DNA from: SAR202 cluster bacterium Casp-Chloro-G4
Lineage (GTDB): Bacteria; Chloroflexota; Dehalococcoidia; Lucifugimonadales; JADFKI01
Assembly (NCBI GenBank): GCA_002816705.1
Contig: MUCK01000005.1
Location: forward strand, 1 to 32,422
Direction: 5' to 3'
Length of the DNA: 32,422 nt
Shown one piece after another: positions 16,243 through 24,194 of the stretch. Position 1 is the stretch's first letter. Each line of letters opens with the position of its first letter. Both the position numbers and the translations under genes were made by a program. The notes beneath the pieces were generated by a model, which saw only the letters and a program-made list of their open reading frames with translations, was not told where the DNA came from and did no database searches.

Positions 16243-18447
16243 TTGATACATAACTACTACGATCCGAAATGCGCACTGGAAGAAAGGCATTTCTTGGAAA
16301 TTCTGCTTGCCAAAGCCAGAGAATACGTCCCCGAAGACCGAATCCACATAATTGAAGAGGCCTATAAGTTCGCAGCAGCGGCCCATGACGGGCAGGTGCG
16401 GCGTTCAGGAGAGCCCTTCATTGAGCACCCTCTTCAGACCGCGATCTTTCTAGCTGATCTGAGGCTGGATCCGAGCGCGTTGGCGGCTGCGCTCCTTCAC
16501 GACGTCGTTGAGGACTGCGATATATCAATGGAAGAGATAGCGTCCATATTTGGCGACGAGGTCGCCACGCTTGTGGACGGCGTAACCAAACTTACAAAAA
16601 CCGAGGCTCTGGCTGAGCAGTTGGGCAACCTGGGCTCATCTGGGTCAGACGGGGATCTTGCCAAAGCAGCAAGCATTAGAAAAATGCTGGTGGCCATGGC
16701 GGAAGATATCCGTGTGGTGCTAATTAAGCTGGCCGATCGCCTCCACAACATGCGCACCCTCGGGTCGATGCCGGAGAATCGGCGGCTGGCCATTGCCCAG
16801 GAAACCCTGGACATCTACGCGCCGTTGGCCCACAGGCTAGGCATATGGGAAGTCAAGTGGCAACTGGAAGACCTCGCCTTCCAGCACATAAACCCAGATG
16901 CCTACAAGCAGATTTCAATAATTCTCAGCTCCAAGAGGCAGGAGCGGGAGGATTACATCGAGTCTGTAAGGGAGTCGCTGCAGCTTGACCTGGACACCGC
17001 CGGATTAACAGCAGAGGTCACTGGACGCCCCAAGCATATTTACAGCATTCATAGGAAGATACAGGCATACTCTCAGCAAAACCTTGGTGTCGACGACATT
17101 CACGACCTGTTTGCCCTTAGGGTACTGGTGACGGAAGAGTCGGACTGTTACGCGGCTCTGGGCGTGGTTCACTCCAAGTGGAGGCCTCTGCCGGGCGCGT
17201 TCGACGATTACATCGCCAACCCCAAGGACAACCTGTACAAGTCACTGCATACCAGCGTGTTGTGCGTGGATGCGCACCCTGTTGAGGTCCAGATTCGGAC
17301 CCATGAGATGCATAGAGTGTCTGAATACGGTGTAGCGGCACACTGGCTTTACAAAGAAGGCCGCAACTCAGATGTGGACTTCGAGGAGAAGATGACCTGG
17401 CTTCGCCAGATACTGGATTGGCAGCGAGACGTCAGCGGGGCCGAAGAGTTCGTTGAGTCATTCAAGACGGATATCTTTAAGAATCAGGTGTTCGTCTACA
17501 CTCCGAAAGGGGACCTCAAGGAATTGCCAGCCGGCTCAACTCCTCTGGACTTGGCGTACAGAATTCACACGGACATTGGTCATCGCTGCATTGGCGGCAA
17601 GGTCAACGGCAAGCTCGTTGCGCTGACATATAAGCTCAAGAACGGCGACACCGTGGAAATAATGACCAGCAGGACGGTTCGCGGACCTAGTTTGGACTGG
17701 CTTAACCCGAATCTGGGCCACGTGAATACGACCTCGGCACGGACCAAGATACGTCAGTGGTTCAACAAACAGGAACGAGGAATAAACATTCAGCGCGGCC
17801 GCGAAATCTACCAGAAGCAATTGCGTAGGTTGACCTCGTCCATTGCGGACGGGGATTTAGCTGGGCTGATGAAGTTTGACAGCGCAGACGAGTTCCTAGC
17901 GGCTCTGGGAGGCGGAATGATTACCGTCGCACAAGTAGTTAGCAAGATGTCAACGCAGTCGGTTGAACCGGAGCACGAGGTGGCAATCTCGGTGCCCGTT
18001 AACAGCCCGCAGTCTGGCGTAGAAGTGTTGGGCGTAGGCGACCTGCTGACGCGCATGGCCAACTGCTGCACGCCAATCAACGGTGATGAGATAATTGGGT
18101 ACGTTACGCGCAGTAGGGGTGTTACAGTACATCAGAGGGATTGCCACAACGTTCGCGCGGAAACGGAAACGGAACGTCTTATTCCAGTTGACTGGGGCAA
18201 GACGCAAACCTTCTTTCCCGTTAGAATCAGGGTTGAGGCATATGATAGGGTGGGACTCCTTGGAGATATTACTTCCCGTGTGTCGGAAGAACGTGTTAAT
18301 ATAACATCGTGCGTTTCGGAAGAGCACGGGAACGTCAGCGTGATCTCCCTTACGGTCTACATTACTGGTATAGACCAGTTGAATGTTATGTTCTCCAAAT
18401 TAGAGGGCGTGAGAAACGTTTTTAGCGTCAGCAGAGCAAGAGACTGA
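16243..18447 (+). CDS. rel: RelA/SpoT-family (p)ppGpp synthetase/hydrolase
   Basis: Long RSH stringent-response enzyme, 734 aa. The hydrolase HD domain looks active: His48 (AHDGQ), His62 (IEHP), His86-Asp87 (LLHDVVED) and Asp165 (KLADRLHNM) are all present. The synthetase domain follows (RPKHIYSIHRK, DDIHDLFALRV, Glu348 in VEVQIRTHE), then TGS (about 415-476, FVYTPKGDLKELPAGSTPLD), a zinc-finger-type region with CC at 608-609, and a C-terminal ACT domain (about 660-734). The motif that usually reads RFKD in bifunctional Rel and EFDD in monofunctional RelA is AFDD here (319-322). The only in-frame start after an upstream TGA is TTG 16243. rpsT follows after 25 bases. Confidence 0.93.
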   Translation: MIHNYYDPKCALEERHFLEILLAKAREYVPEDRIHIIEEAYKFAAAAHDGQVRRSGEPFIEHPLQTAIFLADLRLDPSALAAALLHDVVEDCDISMEEIASIFGDEVATLVDGVTKLTKTEALAEQLGNLGSSGSDGDLAKAASIRKMLVAMAEDIRVVLIKLADRLHNMRTLGSMPENRRLAIAQETLDIYAPLAHRLGIWEVKWQLEDLAFQHINPDAYKQISIILSSKRQEREDYIESVRESLQLDLDTAGLTAEVTGRPKHIYSIHRKIQAYSQQNLGVDDIHDLFALRVLVTEESDCYAALGVVHSKWRPLPGAFDDYIANPKDNLYKSLHTSVLCVDAHPVEVQIRTHEMHRVSEYGVAAHWLYKEGRNSDVDFEEKMTWLRQILDWQRDVSGAEEFVESFKTDIFKNQVFVYTPKGDLKELPAGSTPLDLAYRIHTDIGHRCIGGKVNGKLVALTYKLKNGDTVEIMTSRTVRGPSLDWLNPNLGHVNTTSARTKIRQWFNKQERGINIQRGREIYQKQLRRLTSSIADGDLAGLMKFDSADEFLAALGGGMITVAQVVSKMSTQSVEPEHEVAISVPVNSPQSGVEVLGVGDLLTRMANCCTPINGDEIIGYVTRSRGVTVHQRDCHNVRAETETERLIPVDWGKTQTFFPVRIRVEAYDRVGLLGDITSRVSEERVNITSCVSEEHGNVSVISLTVYITGIDQLNVMFSKLEGVRNVFSVSRARD

Positions 18448-18472
18448 CGAATTAATTGGAGGTAAGGCAAAG

Positions 18473-18730
18473 TTGCCTAGTGCAAAATCACATAGAGTAT
18501 CCGAGCGAAAGCGGGTTCAGAATGCTCCGCTTCGAAGTAGGGCCAAGACTGAAGTGCGTAAGGCTCGTCAGCTAATGGCGGGCAGCGACCCGGAGGCCGC
18601 GTCAGTAGCGGTCAATTCAGCCGTAGTCGCGTTGGATAAGGCGGCTCAGAAGGGTGCGATTCACGCGAATAACGCATCTCGCCGAAAGTCGCGAATTATG
18701 GCGCAACTTCACAAGGTCAACGCGGGCTAG
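18473..18730 (+). CDS. rpsT: 30S ribosomal protein S20
   Basis: Basic helical primary-binding protein of the small subunit, 85 aa. The N-terminus MPSAKSHRVSERKRVQN and the C-terminal IHANNASRRKSRI are characteristic of S20. The start is TTG at 18473, supported by a strong GGAGGT (18458-18463) nine bases upstream. It sits behind rel with a short gap and is followed by a hairpin with a T-run. Confidence 0.95.
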   Translation: MPSAKSHRVSERKRVQNAPLRSRAKTEVRKARQLMAGSDPEAASVAVNSAVVALDKAAQKGAIHANNASRRKSRIMAQLHKVNAG

Positions 18731-19147
18731 AAGTAGTCCGGGTTTAATATGTTATCTCCTTTCTTTTAGGGAGCTGGCAGGGAATAGGGCGGTCTCTTGG
18801 CGTTGGCATTGGGGAGTGTCGGCGCCTAACTTAAATAATGCCTCGATCCTCCGGTATTATTGATCAGTTTTTTTTCAACACCTAGGCCTTCTGGCCGTCC
18901 CCCTGCTGTTCCCAACTCAATAATTTATCTCCCCGTAGGACTCCCTAACGTAACGTCGCAGTTTTAAATCACCTAACAGATTCGTCACAGATTCGCCACC
19001 GAGTTTTTCACTACGTAGTAGTAACATTCAATTGGGGAAAGTCCTAGAGGCCCAGCCCATTTGCCTTGGCTGCATTTCTCGCTACCCTCTCGCCTTTCCT
19101 CGATTCATTTCGAAGCATTACGATTACATTATCGTTAGGTGATAGTT
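18731..19147. other. 417-base gap between rpsT and the zinc-ribbon gene
   Basis: The first half contains the rpsT terminator. The second half has an 11-bp tandem repeat (ACAGATTCGTC at 18976-18986, ACAGATTCGCC at 18987-18997) and a 10-bp palindrome ACTACGTAGT (19010-19019). No open frame of credible coding quality was seen on either strand. These elements could belong to the promoter region of the small gene at 19148. Confidence 0.4.
18834..18875 (+). terminator. Probable intrinsic terminator after rpsT
   Basis: AATAATGCC (18834-18842) pairs with GGTATTATT (18853-18861) with one G-U pair and a 10-base loop. Six bases later comes an uninterrupted run of eight T (18868-18875). The A-T-rich stem makes it a moderate candidate. 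Confidence 0.5.
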
Positions 19148-19312
19148 ATGGTGAGCAAAAAATCCGAGACCTCAACCGTTGAGACTTTCATTTGCTGGCT
19201 TTGCGGCTTTGAACAGCCCTCCAAAGTTGACGCGAGGTCCATGCGGGACCAGGAATGCCCCAACTGCAAGCTCAAGGCAGCATTTCTGCCAAGGCCCGTC
19301 AGCGGAGCATAA
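19148..19312 (+). CDS. Small zinc-ribbon protein (54 aa)
   Basis: Unlisted short gene. The ATG at 19148 is five bases after a good Shine-Dalgarno (AGGTGA, 19137-19142). The product has two CxxC knuckles, FICWLCGF (Cys16, Cys19) and ECPNCKLK (Cys37, Cys40), spaced as in a zinc ribbon (C-x2-C-x17-C-x2-C). The N-terminus is basic and hydrophilic, and there is no membrane segment. Such small ribbons often bind nucleic acid or a protein partner, but no family was recognised. It lies between rpsT and the rpsP promoter, transcribed in the same direction. Confidence 0.62.
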   Translation: MVSKKSETSTVETFICWLCGFEQPSKVDARSMRDQECPNCKLKAAFLPRPVSGA

Positions 19313-19400
19313 TCGTAACAAGCTCCGCTCCGGTATCGGGCGGCGGCTTGTTGGTTTCCGCGCCGCGTGCGCAACCCTTCTACAGATATCCCTCGATTCG

Positions 19401-19430
19401 TTGACAAGCTCTCTCTATGGGGGCTAAAAT
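19401..19430 (+). promoter_or_regulatory. Promoter of rpsP-khpA-rimM
   Basis: TTGACA (19401-19406), a perfect -35, and TAAAAT (19425-19430) are separated by 18 bases. Transcription would begin near 19437, leaving a leader of about 95 bases before rpsP. The leader starts with the hairpin described separately. Confidence 0.65.
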
Positions 19431-19435
19431 TTCTA

Positions 19436-19483
19436 TGGCTAAATGCAGTTGTATGGGTGCGTCCTATTATGTATATTTAGCCA
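19436..19483 (+). promoter_or_regulatory. Leader hairpin upstream of rpsP
   Basis: TGGCTAAAT (19436-19444) is perfectly complementary to ATTTAGCCA (19475-19483), enclosing 30 bases. The 5' arm begins at the predicted transcription start. It could stabilise the mRNA or control translation; no known ribosomal-leader motif was recognised. Confidence 0.35.
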
Positions 19484-19531
19484 ATATACCTTTCAAATTT
19501 ATTTGATTACAGGCAATGAAAGTGACAACAC

Positions 19532-19789
19532 ATGCTTAAAATGCGTTTACGAAGGGTTGGCGCCAAGAGCCAGCCTAGCTACCGAATAGTGGTTGCCGAT
19601 TCCCGCGCCGCCCGCGACGGCGCATTTGTCGATCATATTGGACACTACGACCCCAGGACCGATCCCCCAACCGTGGTGATGGACGAGGAGAAGGCCCTGA
19701 AGTGGCTTCGCGTGGGCGTTCAGCCCTCAGACGCTGTCAACCACATGCTCAAGAAACTCGGCACATTGGAGAAGGTAAAGGGCGAATGA
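19532..19789 (+). CDS. rpsP: 30S ribosomal protein S16
   Basis: Small-subunit assembly protein, 85 aa. The N-terminal pattern MLKMRLRRVGAKSQPSYRIV and the segment FVDHIGHYDPRTDPP are diagnostic. The ribosome-binding site is weak. The TGA stop lies inside an ATGA overlap with khpA, so the two are translationally coupled. Confidence 0.96.
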   Translation: MLKMRLRRVGAKSQPSYRIVVADSRAARDGAFVDHIGHYDPRTDPPTVVMDEEKALKWLRVGVQPSDAVNHMLKKLGTLEKVKGE

Positions 19790-20013
19790 AGGAACTGGTT
19801 GAGTTTATCGCAAAATCCATCGCCTCAGAGCCGGACGAGGTTCGGGTAACAGAGGAAGAGGAAAACGGTCGCGTCATCATCAAGCTCGAAGTTGCCCCAG
19901 ACGATAAAGGCAAAGTCATCGGACGACAGGGCAGGGTGGCGCAGTCCATGCGCGTTCTGTTGCGCGTGGCGGCCGTGAAAAAGGATACCAGCGCTGTCCT
20001 GGAAATCGTTTAA
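19786..20013 (+). CDS. khpA: KH-domain RNA-binding protein KhpA (YlqC family)
   Basis: Single KH-domain RNA-binding protein of 75 aa. The ATG at 19786, overlapping rpsP by 4 bp, is chosen over a longer out-of-family N-terminus because it yields the standard start MKELVEFIAKSI. The GxxG loop is GRQG in GKVIGRQGRVAQSMR. KhpA proteins lie between rpsP and rimM in many bacteria and affect RNA stability and cell division (family knowledge). Confidence 0.93.
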   Translation: MKELVEFIAKSIASEPDEVRVTEEEENGRVIIKLEVAPDDKGKVIGRQGRVAQSMRVLLRVAAVKKDTSAVLEIV

Positions 20014-20057
20014 TTCTCCTGACTTCTCCACGTAAAGACCCTCCACAGCAGGCTCAA

Positions 20058-20588
20058 TTGCCGTCCCGCGACGTCAAGCCCCAGGCCAACCCGACTCCCG
20101 GCCACGTTGTGGTTGGGCATATTCGGGGTGGATGGGGAATCAAGGGCGAGATCAAAGTGGAACTCCTTTCGGACGCTCCAACCCGATTTGCTGACAACAG
20201 CGTGGTGCATCTAAAGGGCAAACCCGTTAAGGTCGAACACTCCCGCAGGTCCAAGGGCATACTGCTCGTAAAATTGGCCTCGGTGCGAGACCGTACCACG
20301 GCCGACAGCCTTAGAGGCCAACTGCTCACTGTTCCGGAGGCCGACGCCGAACCTTTGCCCAATGGCGCCTATTACTACTTCCAGATAATGGAGATGCCTG
20401 TGCAAACGGCAGATGGCGAGAAATTGGGTCGCATCGTGGAGATAATAGAGACCGGCGCAAACGATGTGTATGTTGTGCGTCTTGAAGGCCGCAGGGACAT
20501 CCTAGTTCCAGCCCTGGAAGACGTGATATTGAGCGTCGATCTTGAGGGCGATGGCATGACAGTGCAGCTACCCGAAGGGCTGGTGTAG
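20058..20588 (+). CDS. rimM: Ribosome maturation factor RimM
   Basis: 30S assembly factor that binds S19, 176 aa. The N-terminal RimM domain begins HVVVGHIRGGWGIKGEIKV and the C-terminal PRC barrel covers about residues 100-176 (DVYVVRLEGRRDILVPALED). The start is TTG at 20058, the only start codon ahead of the conserved domain; the ten residues after it are unconserved. It is 44 bases after khpA. The usual next genes, trmD and rplS, are absent, and a terminator follows. Confidence 0.93.
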   Translation: MPSRDVKPQANPTPGHVVVGHIRGGWGIKGEIKVELLSDAPTRFADNSVVHLKGKPVKVEHSRRSKGILLVKLASVRDRTTADSLRGQLLTVPEADAEPLPNGAYYYFQIMEMPVQTADGEKLGRIVEIIETGANDVYVVRLEGRRDILVPALEDVILSVDLEGDGMTVQLPEGLV

Positions 20589-20678
20589 AAGCTCCGTCTT
20601 CGATTGGATGCCATGGTCACATCTGTGGTGCAAGTCACTAGTCGGCCTATTGGGCTTGTGATAACATATCCGAAAATA

Positions 20679-20703
20679 AAAGGGCGCATTCAGCGCTTTT
20701 TCT
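20679..20703 (+). terminator. Intrinsic terminator after rimM
   Basis: AAAGGGCGC (20679-20687) pairs with GCGCTTTTT (20693-20701) through four G-C, two G-U and three A-U pairs, with a 5-base ATTCA loop, then TTCTTT. The T-run is part of the stem and continues past it. Confidence 0.65.
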
Positions 20704-20753
20704 TTATGTCTGTTAATGAGACTAAGTATCAATAAGTCAAACGAGAAATATTC

Positions 20754-21710
20754 GTGGTAACCAGCGGTGTGCGGCACTTTTCTGTCGCGCTATGGCTTGT
20801 TGCCGGGCTTTTTGGTGTGGCCTGCACCAGGGGCACCCTGCCGCCAAGCCAACAGGCATCTGAGGTACGAGTTAACGTCGTTAGCACCAGCAGCATTATT
20901 GGCGACTGGGCCAGACAGGTGGGAGGAGACGGCGTGGGGGTGGTAGACCTGATTCCACCTGGAGTAGATCCTCATTCCTTTCAGCCGGGGGCAAGGGATA
21001 TTGTCAGCGTTGCCGACGCGGACCTTGTGTTATTCGTAGGCCTGAATCTGGAAGGACAGTGGCTGCGAGAAACCATAACAAATGTGGAGGCAAAGGGAGC
21101 CAGCCATTTGGCCGTCGGACCTCTGGTAGAGCCTATGCTAGCGTCTTCTGAGGAGGAAAGGGCTCCACGTGCCGAAGCGGTGCTGGACCCGCATTTCTGG
21201 ATGGACCCCGTACGCGCCAAATTAGCGGTGTTGGCAATCGCCGAGGAGCTGGCGAAGGTAGACCCTGGGCACGGCGATGAGTACCGAGATAACGCGGTGG
21301 CCTATTCCAAAAAACTAGACGACCTCCACCAGTGGATTAATGCTGAGCTCCAGGACGTACCGCTCAGCGACAGGATACTGGTGACCTCTCACGATTCCCT
21401 TGGGTATTTTTCTGAAAGGTACGGATTCCGAGTGGTTGGAGCAATCATTCCCGGCATCTCCACCGAGCGGGACCCGTCTGCCAGCGAGATGGCGGATCTG
21501 GTCGATGCAATACGGCTAAATGACGCCAAGGCCATATTTGTTGAGGCAGCGGTGGACGACCGCATGGCGCGACGCATTTCCGAAGAGACTGGCGTTCCTG
21601 TTGTTGATGGGCTCAGGGTAGGCACATTAGGCCCAGTCGATAGCGACATTGGAACCTACGATGGAATGATGAGGCGAAACGTGGAAATAATTGTTAAGGC
21701 GCTCAGGTAA
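20754..21710 (+). CDS. znuA: Metal ABC transporter substrate-binding lipoprotein (zinc-type)
   Basis: Cluster-9 metal-binding lipoprotein, 318 aa. The signal peptide ends in LFGVAC (Cys24). Three histidines align with the metal site: His74 (DPHSFQP), His147 (DPHFWMDP) and His213 (VTSHDSLGYF). The third ligand is His, as in zinc-type proteins, rather than the Glu of manganese-type ones. The loop before His147 is short and acidic (SSEEERAPRAE), not the His-rich loop of ZnuA. GTG start at 20754. It heads an operon with the ATPase (3-base gap) and permease; zinc is most likely, manganese possible. Confidence 0.85.
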   Translation: MVTSGVRHFSVALWLVAGLFGVACTRGTLPPSQQASEVRVNVVSTSSIIGDWARQVGGDGVGVVDLIPPGVDPHSFQPGARDIVSVADADLVLFVGLNLEGQWLRETITNVEAKGASHLAVGPLVEPMLASSEEERAPRAEAVLDPHFWMDPVRAKLAVLAIAEELAKVDPGHGDEYRDNAVAYSKKLDDLHQWINAELQDVPLSDRILVTSHDSLGYFSERYGFRVVGAIIPGISTERDPSASEMADLVDAIRLNDAKAIFVEAAVDDRMARRISEETGVPVVDGLRVGTLGPVDSDIGTYDGMMRRNVEIIVKALR

Positions 21711-21713
21711 ATC

Positions 21714-22475
21714 ATGGTCAATGGTGCGCCTCAGGCTGCGCTTATCGTAGAGAACGTCAGCGTTAGGCTAGGGGGTGAGGTAGTATTGAGCGACGTCACT
21801 TTCGAAGTCCAACGGTCTACTCTACTGGGTGTTGTGGGTCCGAACGGCGGTGGGAAGAGCACGCTGTTCAATGCTGTAGCTGGCATTCTTCCGTTGCAGA
21901 CGGGGCGTGTGCTGATTTATGGCGTCCCTCCGGACAAGTCCAAAGGTAGGATTGCCTACGTCCCTCAACGGGAAGAGGTCAATTGGCGATTCCCGTTGAC
22001 CGCTGTGGATGTGGTGCTGTTAGGGCGCAGCCGCAAGGTGGGCTGGCTCCGTAGGGCTGGTAAGAAAGATACGGCAATTGTCGAATCTTCCCTGAAGCGG
22101 GTAGGCATGTGGGATGAGCGGTCATCCCTTATTAACGAGCTTTCGGGTGGCCAGCGACAGAGAGTCTTCGTAGCCCGGGCCTTGGCCCAGGAGGCAGATA
22201 TTCTGCTATTGGATGAAGCCTTTAGCGGGGTAGACGTAGCCTCTCAGGAGGGGCTGGTGACGGTGCTGCGCGGTTTGCGAGACGATGGCAAGACGATTCT
22301 CATGGCAACGCACGACCTGACGAACATGGCCGAGCGTTTCGATGAAGTTCTGGCCATCAACCATCACGTATGCGCATTTGGTTCGCCAGAGACTGCCTTT
22401 ACGCCGGAGGTTCTGGAAGAGCTTTACGGGGCGCACGGAGTGGTCTTCGGTAACGGTGGGGGACATCACGCTTAG
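21714..22475 (+). CDS. znuC: Metal ABC transporter ATP-binding protein
   Basis: Cytoplasmic ATPase, 253 aa. Walker A is GPNGGGKST, the signature [12 protein letters not shown], Walker B ILLLDEAFSGVD, and the switch histidine is in ATHDL. It sits three bases after the binding-protein gene and abuts the permease gene without a gap. The fold and the neighbours assign it to the zinc/manganese import system. Confidence 0.92.
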   Translation: MVNGAPQAALIVENVSVRLGGEVVLSDVTFEVQRSTLLGVVGPNGGGKSTLFNAVAGILPLQTGRVLIYGVPPDKSKGRIAYVPQREEVNWRFPLTAVDVVLLGRSRKVGWLRRAGKKDTAIVESSLKRVGMWDERSSLINELSGGQRQRVFVARALAQEADILLLDEAFSGVDVASQEGLVTVLRGLRDDGKTILMATHDLTNMAERFDEVLAINHHVCAFGSPETAFTPEVLEELYGAHGVVFGNGGGHHA

Positions 22476-23300
22476 ATGGAAGCCGCACTAACCGCGATAC
22501 TCGCCCCTTTTAGCTACAGCTTCATGCTGCGCGCGCTAATCGTATCTGTCATGGTTGGCGTAATGTGCCCAATCCTTGGAGCCTACGTCGTTACCAGGAG
22601 CCTGGGATTTATGGGCGATGCGCTCGCTCACGCTGTGCTGCCCGGTATGGTTATTGCATTTATGCTTGGCGTTAGCCCGTTCTTTGGCGCTGTGCCGACC
22701 GGTATTGCGGTGGCGATCCTGGTGGGATACCTGAGCCGCAAGGCGGGCCTGAGCGAGGATACCACCATAGGCATACTTTTCGCCGGACTTTTTGCTTTAG
22801 GTCTCGCGCTTATGACGGTGGCCCGAGGACTTCCGGTGGACATCGAGGACGTGCTTCTGGGGCAGGTGCTGGCCGTATCCAATGCAGATGTTGCGGCCAC
22901 TTTGGCACTAGCCGCCACCGTGATTGTGGTGCTTTACGCCTTCCACAAGGAGCTGGTCTTTAACAGCTTCGACCCTACCGGGGCCAAGGTGATAGGCCTT
23001 CCCACCCGTGCGTTGGATTACCTTCTGCTGGTTTTGCTGGCGCTGGTTATCATAATAGCATTGCAGGCTGTAGGCATCGTTCTGGTCATCGCCATGCTTA
23101 TAACCCCGTCTGCGACCGCATTTTTGCTGGTAAGGCGTTTTACATCGGCCATGGCGCTGGGGGCTGTCATAGGCGCTGGATCGGCGGTGGTGGGTCTGTA
23201 CATATCGTTCTATTTGAACCTGCCATCCGGCCCTGCGATGACTCTGGTGGCTACGGCGGTGTTCGTCGTTGTGGCGGCATTACGCAGAAGGGTGGCCTGA
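22476..23300 (+). CDS. znuB: Metal ABC transporter permease (ABC-3 family)
   Basis: Inner-membrane permease, 274 aa. The pattern is typical of ZnuB/MntB: MVGVMCPILGAYVVTRSLGF, then LGDALAHA-like MGDALAHAVLPG, and KLPTRAL-like GLPTRALDY before the ATPase contact. About eight hydrophobic segments can be seen. It begins directly after the stop of the ATPase gene and ends 20 bases before the convergent Fur-family repressor gene. Confidence 0.93.
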   Translation: MEAALTAILAPFSYSFMLRALIVSVMVGVMCPILGAYVVTRSLGFMGDALAHAVLPGMVIAFMLGVSPFFGAVPTGIAVAILVGYLSRKAGLSEDTTIGILFAGLFALGLALMTVARGLPVDIEDVLLGQVLAVSNADVAATLALAATVIVVLYAFHKELVFNSFDPTGAKVIGLPTRALDYLLLVLLALVIIIALQAVGIVLVIAMLITPSATAFLLVRRFTSAMALGAVIGAGSAVVGLYISFYLNLPSGPAMTLVATAVFVVVAALRRRVA

Positions 23301-23320
23301 GTTTAAGTAAGGGAGAAGTC

Positions 23321-23764
23321 TCAGGGGGCAGACTTGGCAAGGCAGTCTTCGCAAACGATATGAAATTCTATGCTGTGGCCAACTATATCGCCGGAGATGT
23401 CCTCGCCTATGGTACGGAGTAGGCGCTCGATAGTGGATGCGCGGAACTCGCCCACACGTCCGCATTTAACGCAGAGCGTGTGATGGTGATGCTCAGCGCG
23501 GGCCAGGCTGTACTTGGCTGCCCCATCAGGGAAAGAGAGCTTGCAGACCACACCAGTTTCCACCAGTAGCTTGATCGTTCGGTAGACAGTGGCGCGACCG
23601 ACGTTCGGCAGTTCCCCACAGATCTCCTCGGTGCTAAAGCCTTCCCCCTTGCTGTCCAGTAGAGCGATAACGCTCCGACGAGGGCCCGTCAACCTATAGC
23701 CCTGGTCTTCCAAAACGGTAAGTAGGTCTGGCCTGGCTGGGAGGCTGGTCTGCTCAGCAGTCAC
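23321..23764 (-). CDS. zur: Fur-family metalloregulator, probably Zur
   Basis: DNA-binding metal-dependent repressor, 147 aa from GTG 23764. That start is preferred because GGAGGAG lies about 11 bases before it; an upstream TTG (23794) would add ten residues without a ribosome-binding site. The winged-helix domain reads GYRLTGPRRSVIALL then RATVYRTIKLLVETG. The metal-binding C-terminal half has EHHHHTLCVKCGRVGEF and a second CxxC, CEDC, for structural zinc. It converges on a zinc-type ABC transporter, which makes Zur the best reading, although Fur cannot be excluded by sequence. Confidence 0.88.
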   Translation of the reverse strand: MTAEQTSLPARPDLLTVLEDQGYRLTGPRRSVIALLDSKGEGFSTEEICGELPNVGRATVYRTIKLLVETGVVCKLSFPDGAAKYSLARAEHHHHTLCVKCGRVGEFRASTIERLLRTIGEDISGDIVGHSIEFHIVCEDCLAKSAP

Positions 23765-23867
23765 CGGAAGAAGTCTCCTCCGACGGGCATTCAAGTGATA
23801 CTAGGCTTGAATCACCTTAGCATCCAATCCCTGGGGTAGTCAAAGGTTACCGGCGTCAGTCAGTGCC

Positions 23868-24062
23868 CTACGTTGATTTCATAGACGGGCATTTCTTATC
23901 CGCGTACGAACAGAACACGCAGCAGTCGCCTTCTTTGGGCCGGAGCACGGCCCGACAACTGACACACTCATAAAAGAACTGGCAGGAGTCTATAGGCATG
24001 TCCGCCTCTTGCACGGTGCCGCACTGAGGACACGTTAGATTGGCTTTCGTATCAATGGGCAT
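23868..24062 (-). CDS. GDCCVxC-type cysteine-rich mini-protein
   Basis: Small protein of 64 aa from the ATG at 24062; GAGG lies about ten bases upstream. A longer TTG start (24122) would add 20 residues of no clear origin. It has cysteines at 11 and 14 (CPQC), 27, 33 and 36 (CVSC), 47-48 and 51 (GDCCVFC) and 58. The GDCCVFCSY segment matches the GDCCVxC family, which has selenoprotein versions; here all positions are Cys. The family function is unknown, although a metal or redox role is plausible. It lies directly upstream of the Fur/Zur gene, about 100 bases away, on the same strand. Confidence 0.72.
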   Translation of the reverse strand: MPIDTKANLTCPQCGTVQEADMPIDSCQFFYECVSCRAVLRPKEGDCCVFCSYADKKCPSMKST

Positions 24063-24194
24063 CTGCCTGTATTCCTCTACCCTCGGGCCATCAATAAAAG
24101 ACTTTGACAGGCGCCGGATCAACGCAGGTGGAATCGCACGCGTGCAGGTCTACGGCACTATCCCGTGCCCGCGTTCCAGTAGATCGGATGATAT

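Noticed and set aside
20700-20753. Zur or Fur box before the metal-importer gene
   Set aside because: No dyad resembling known Zur/Fur boxes was found in this short gap.
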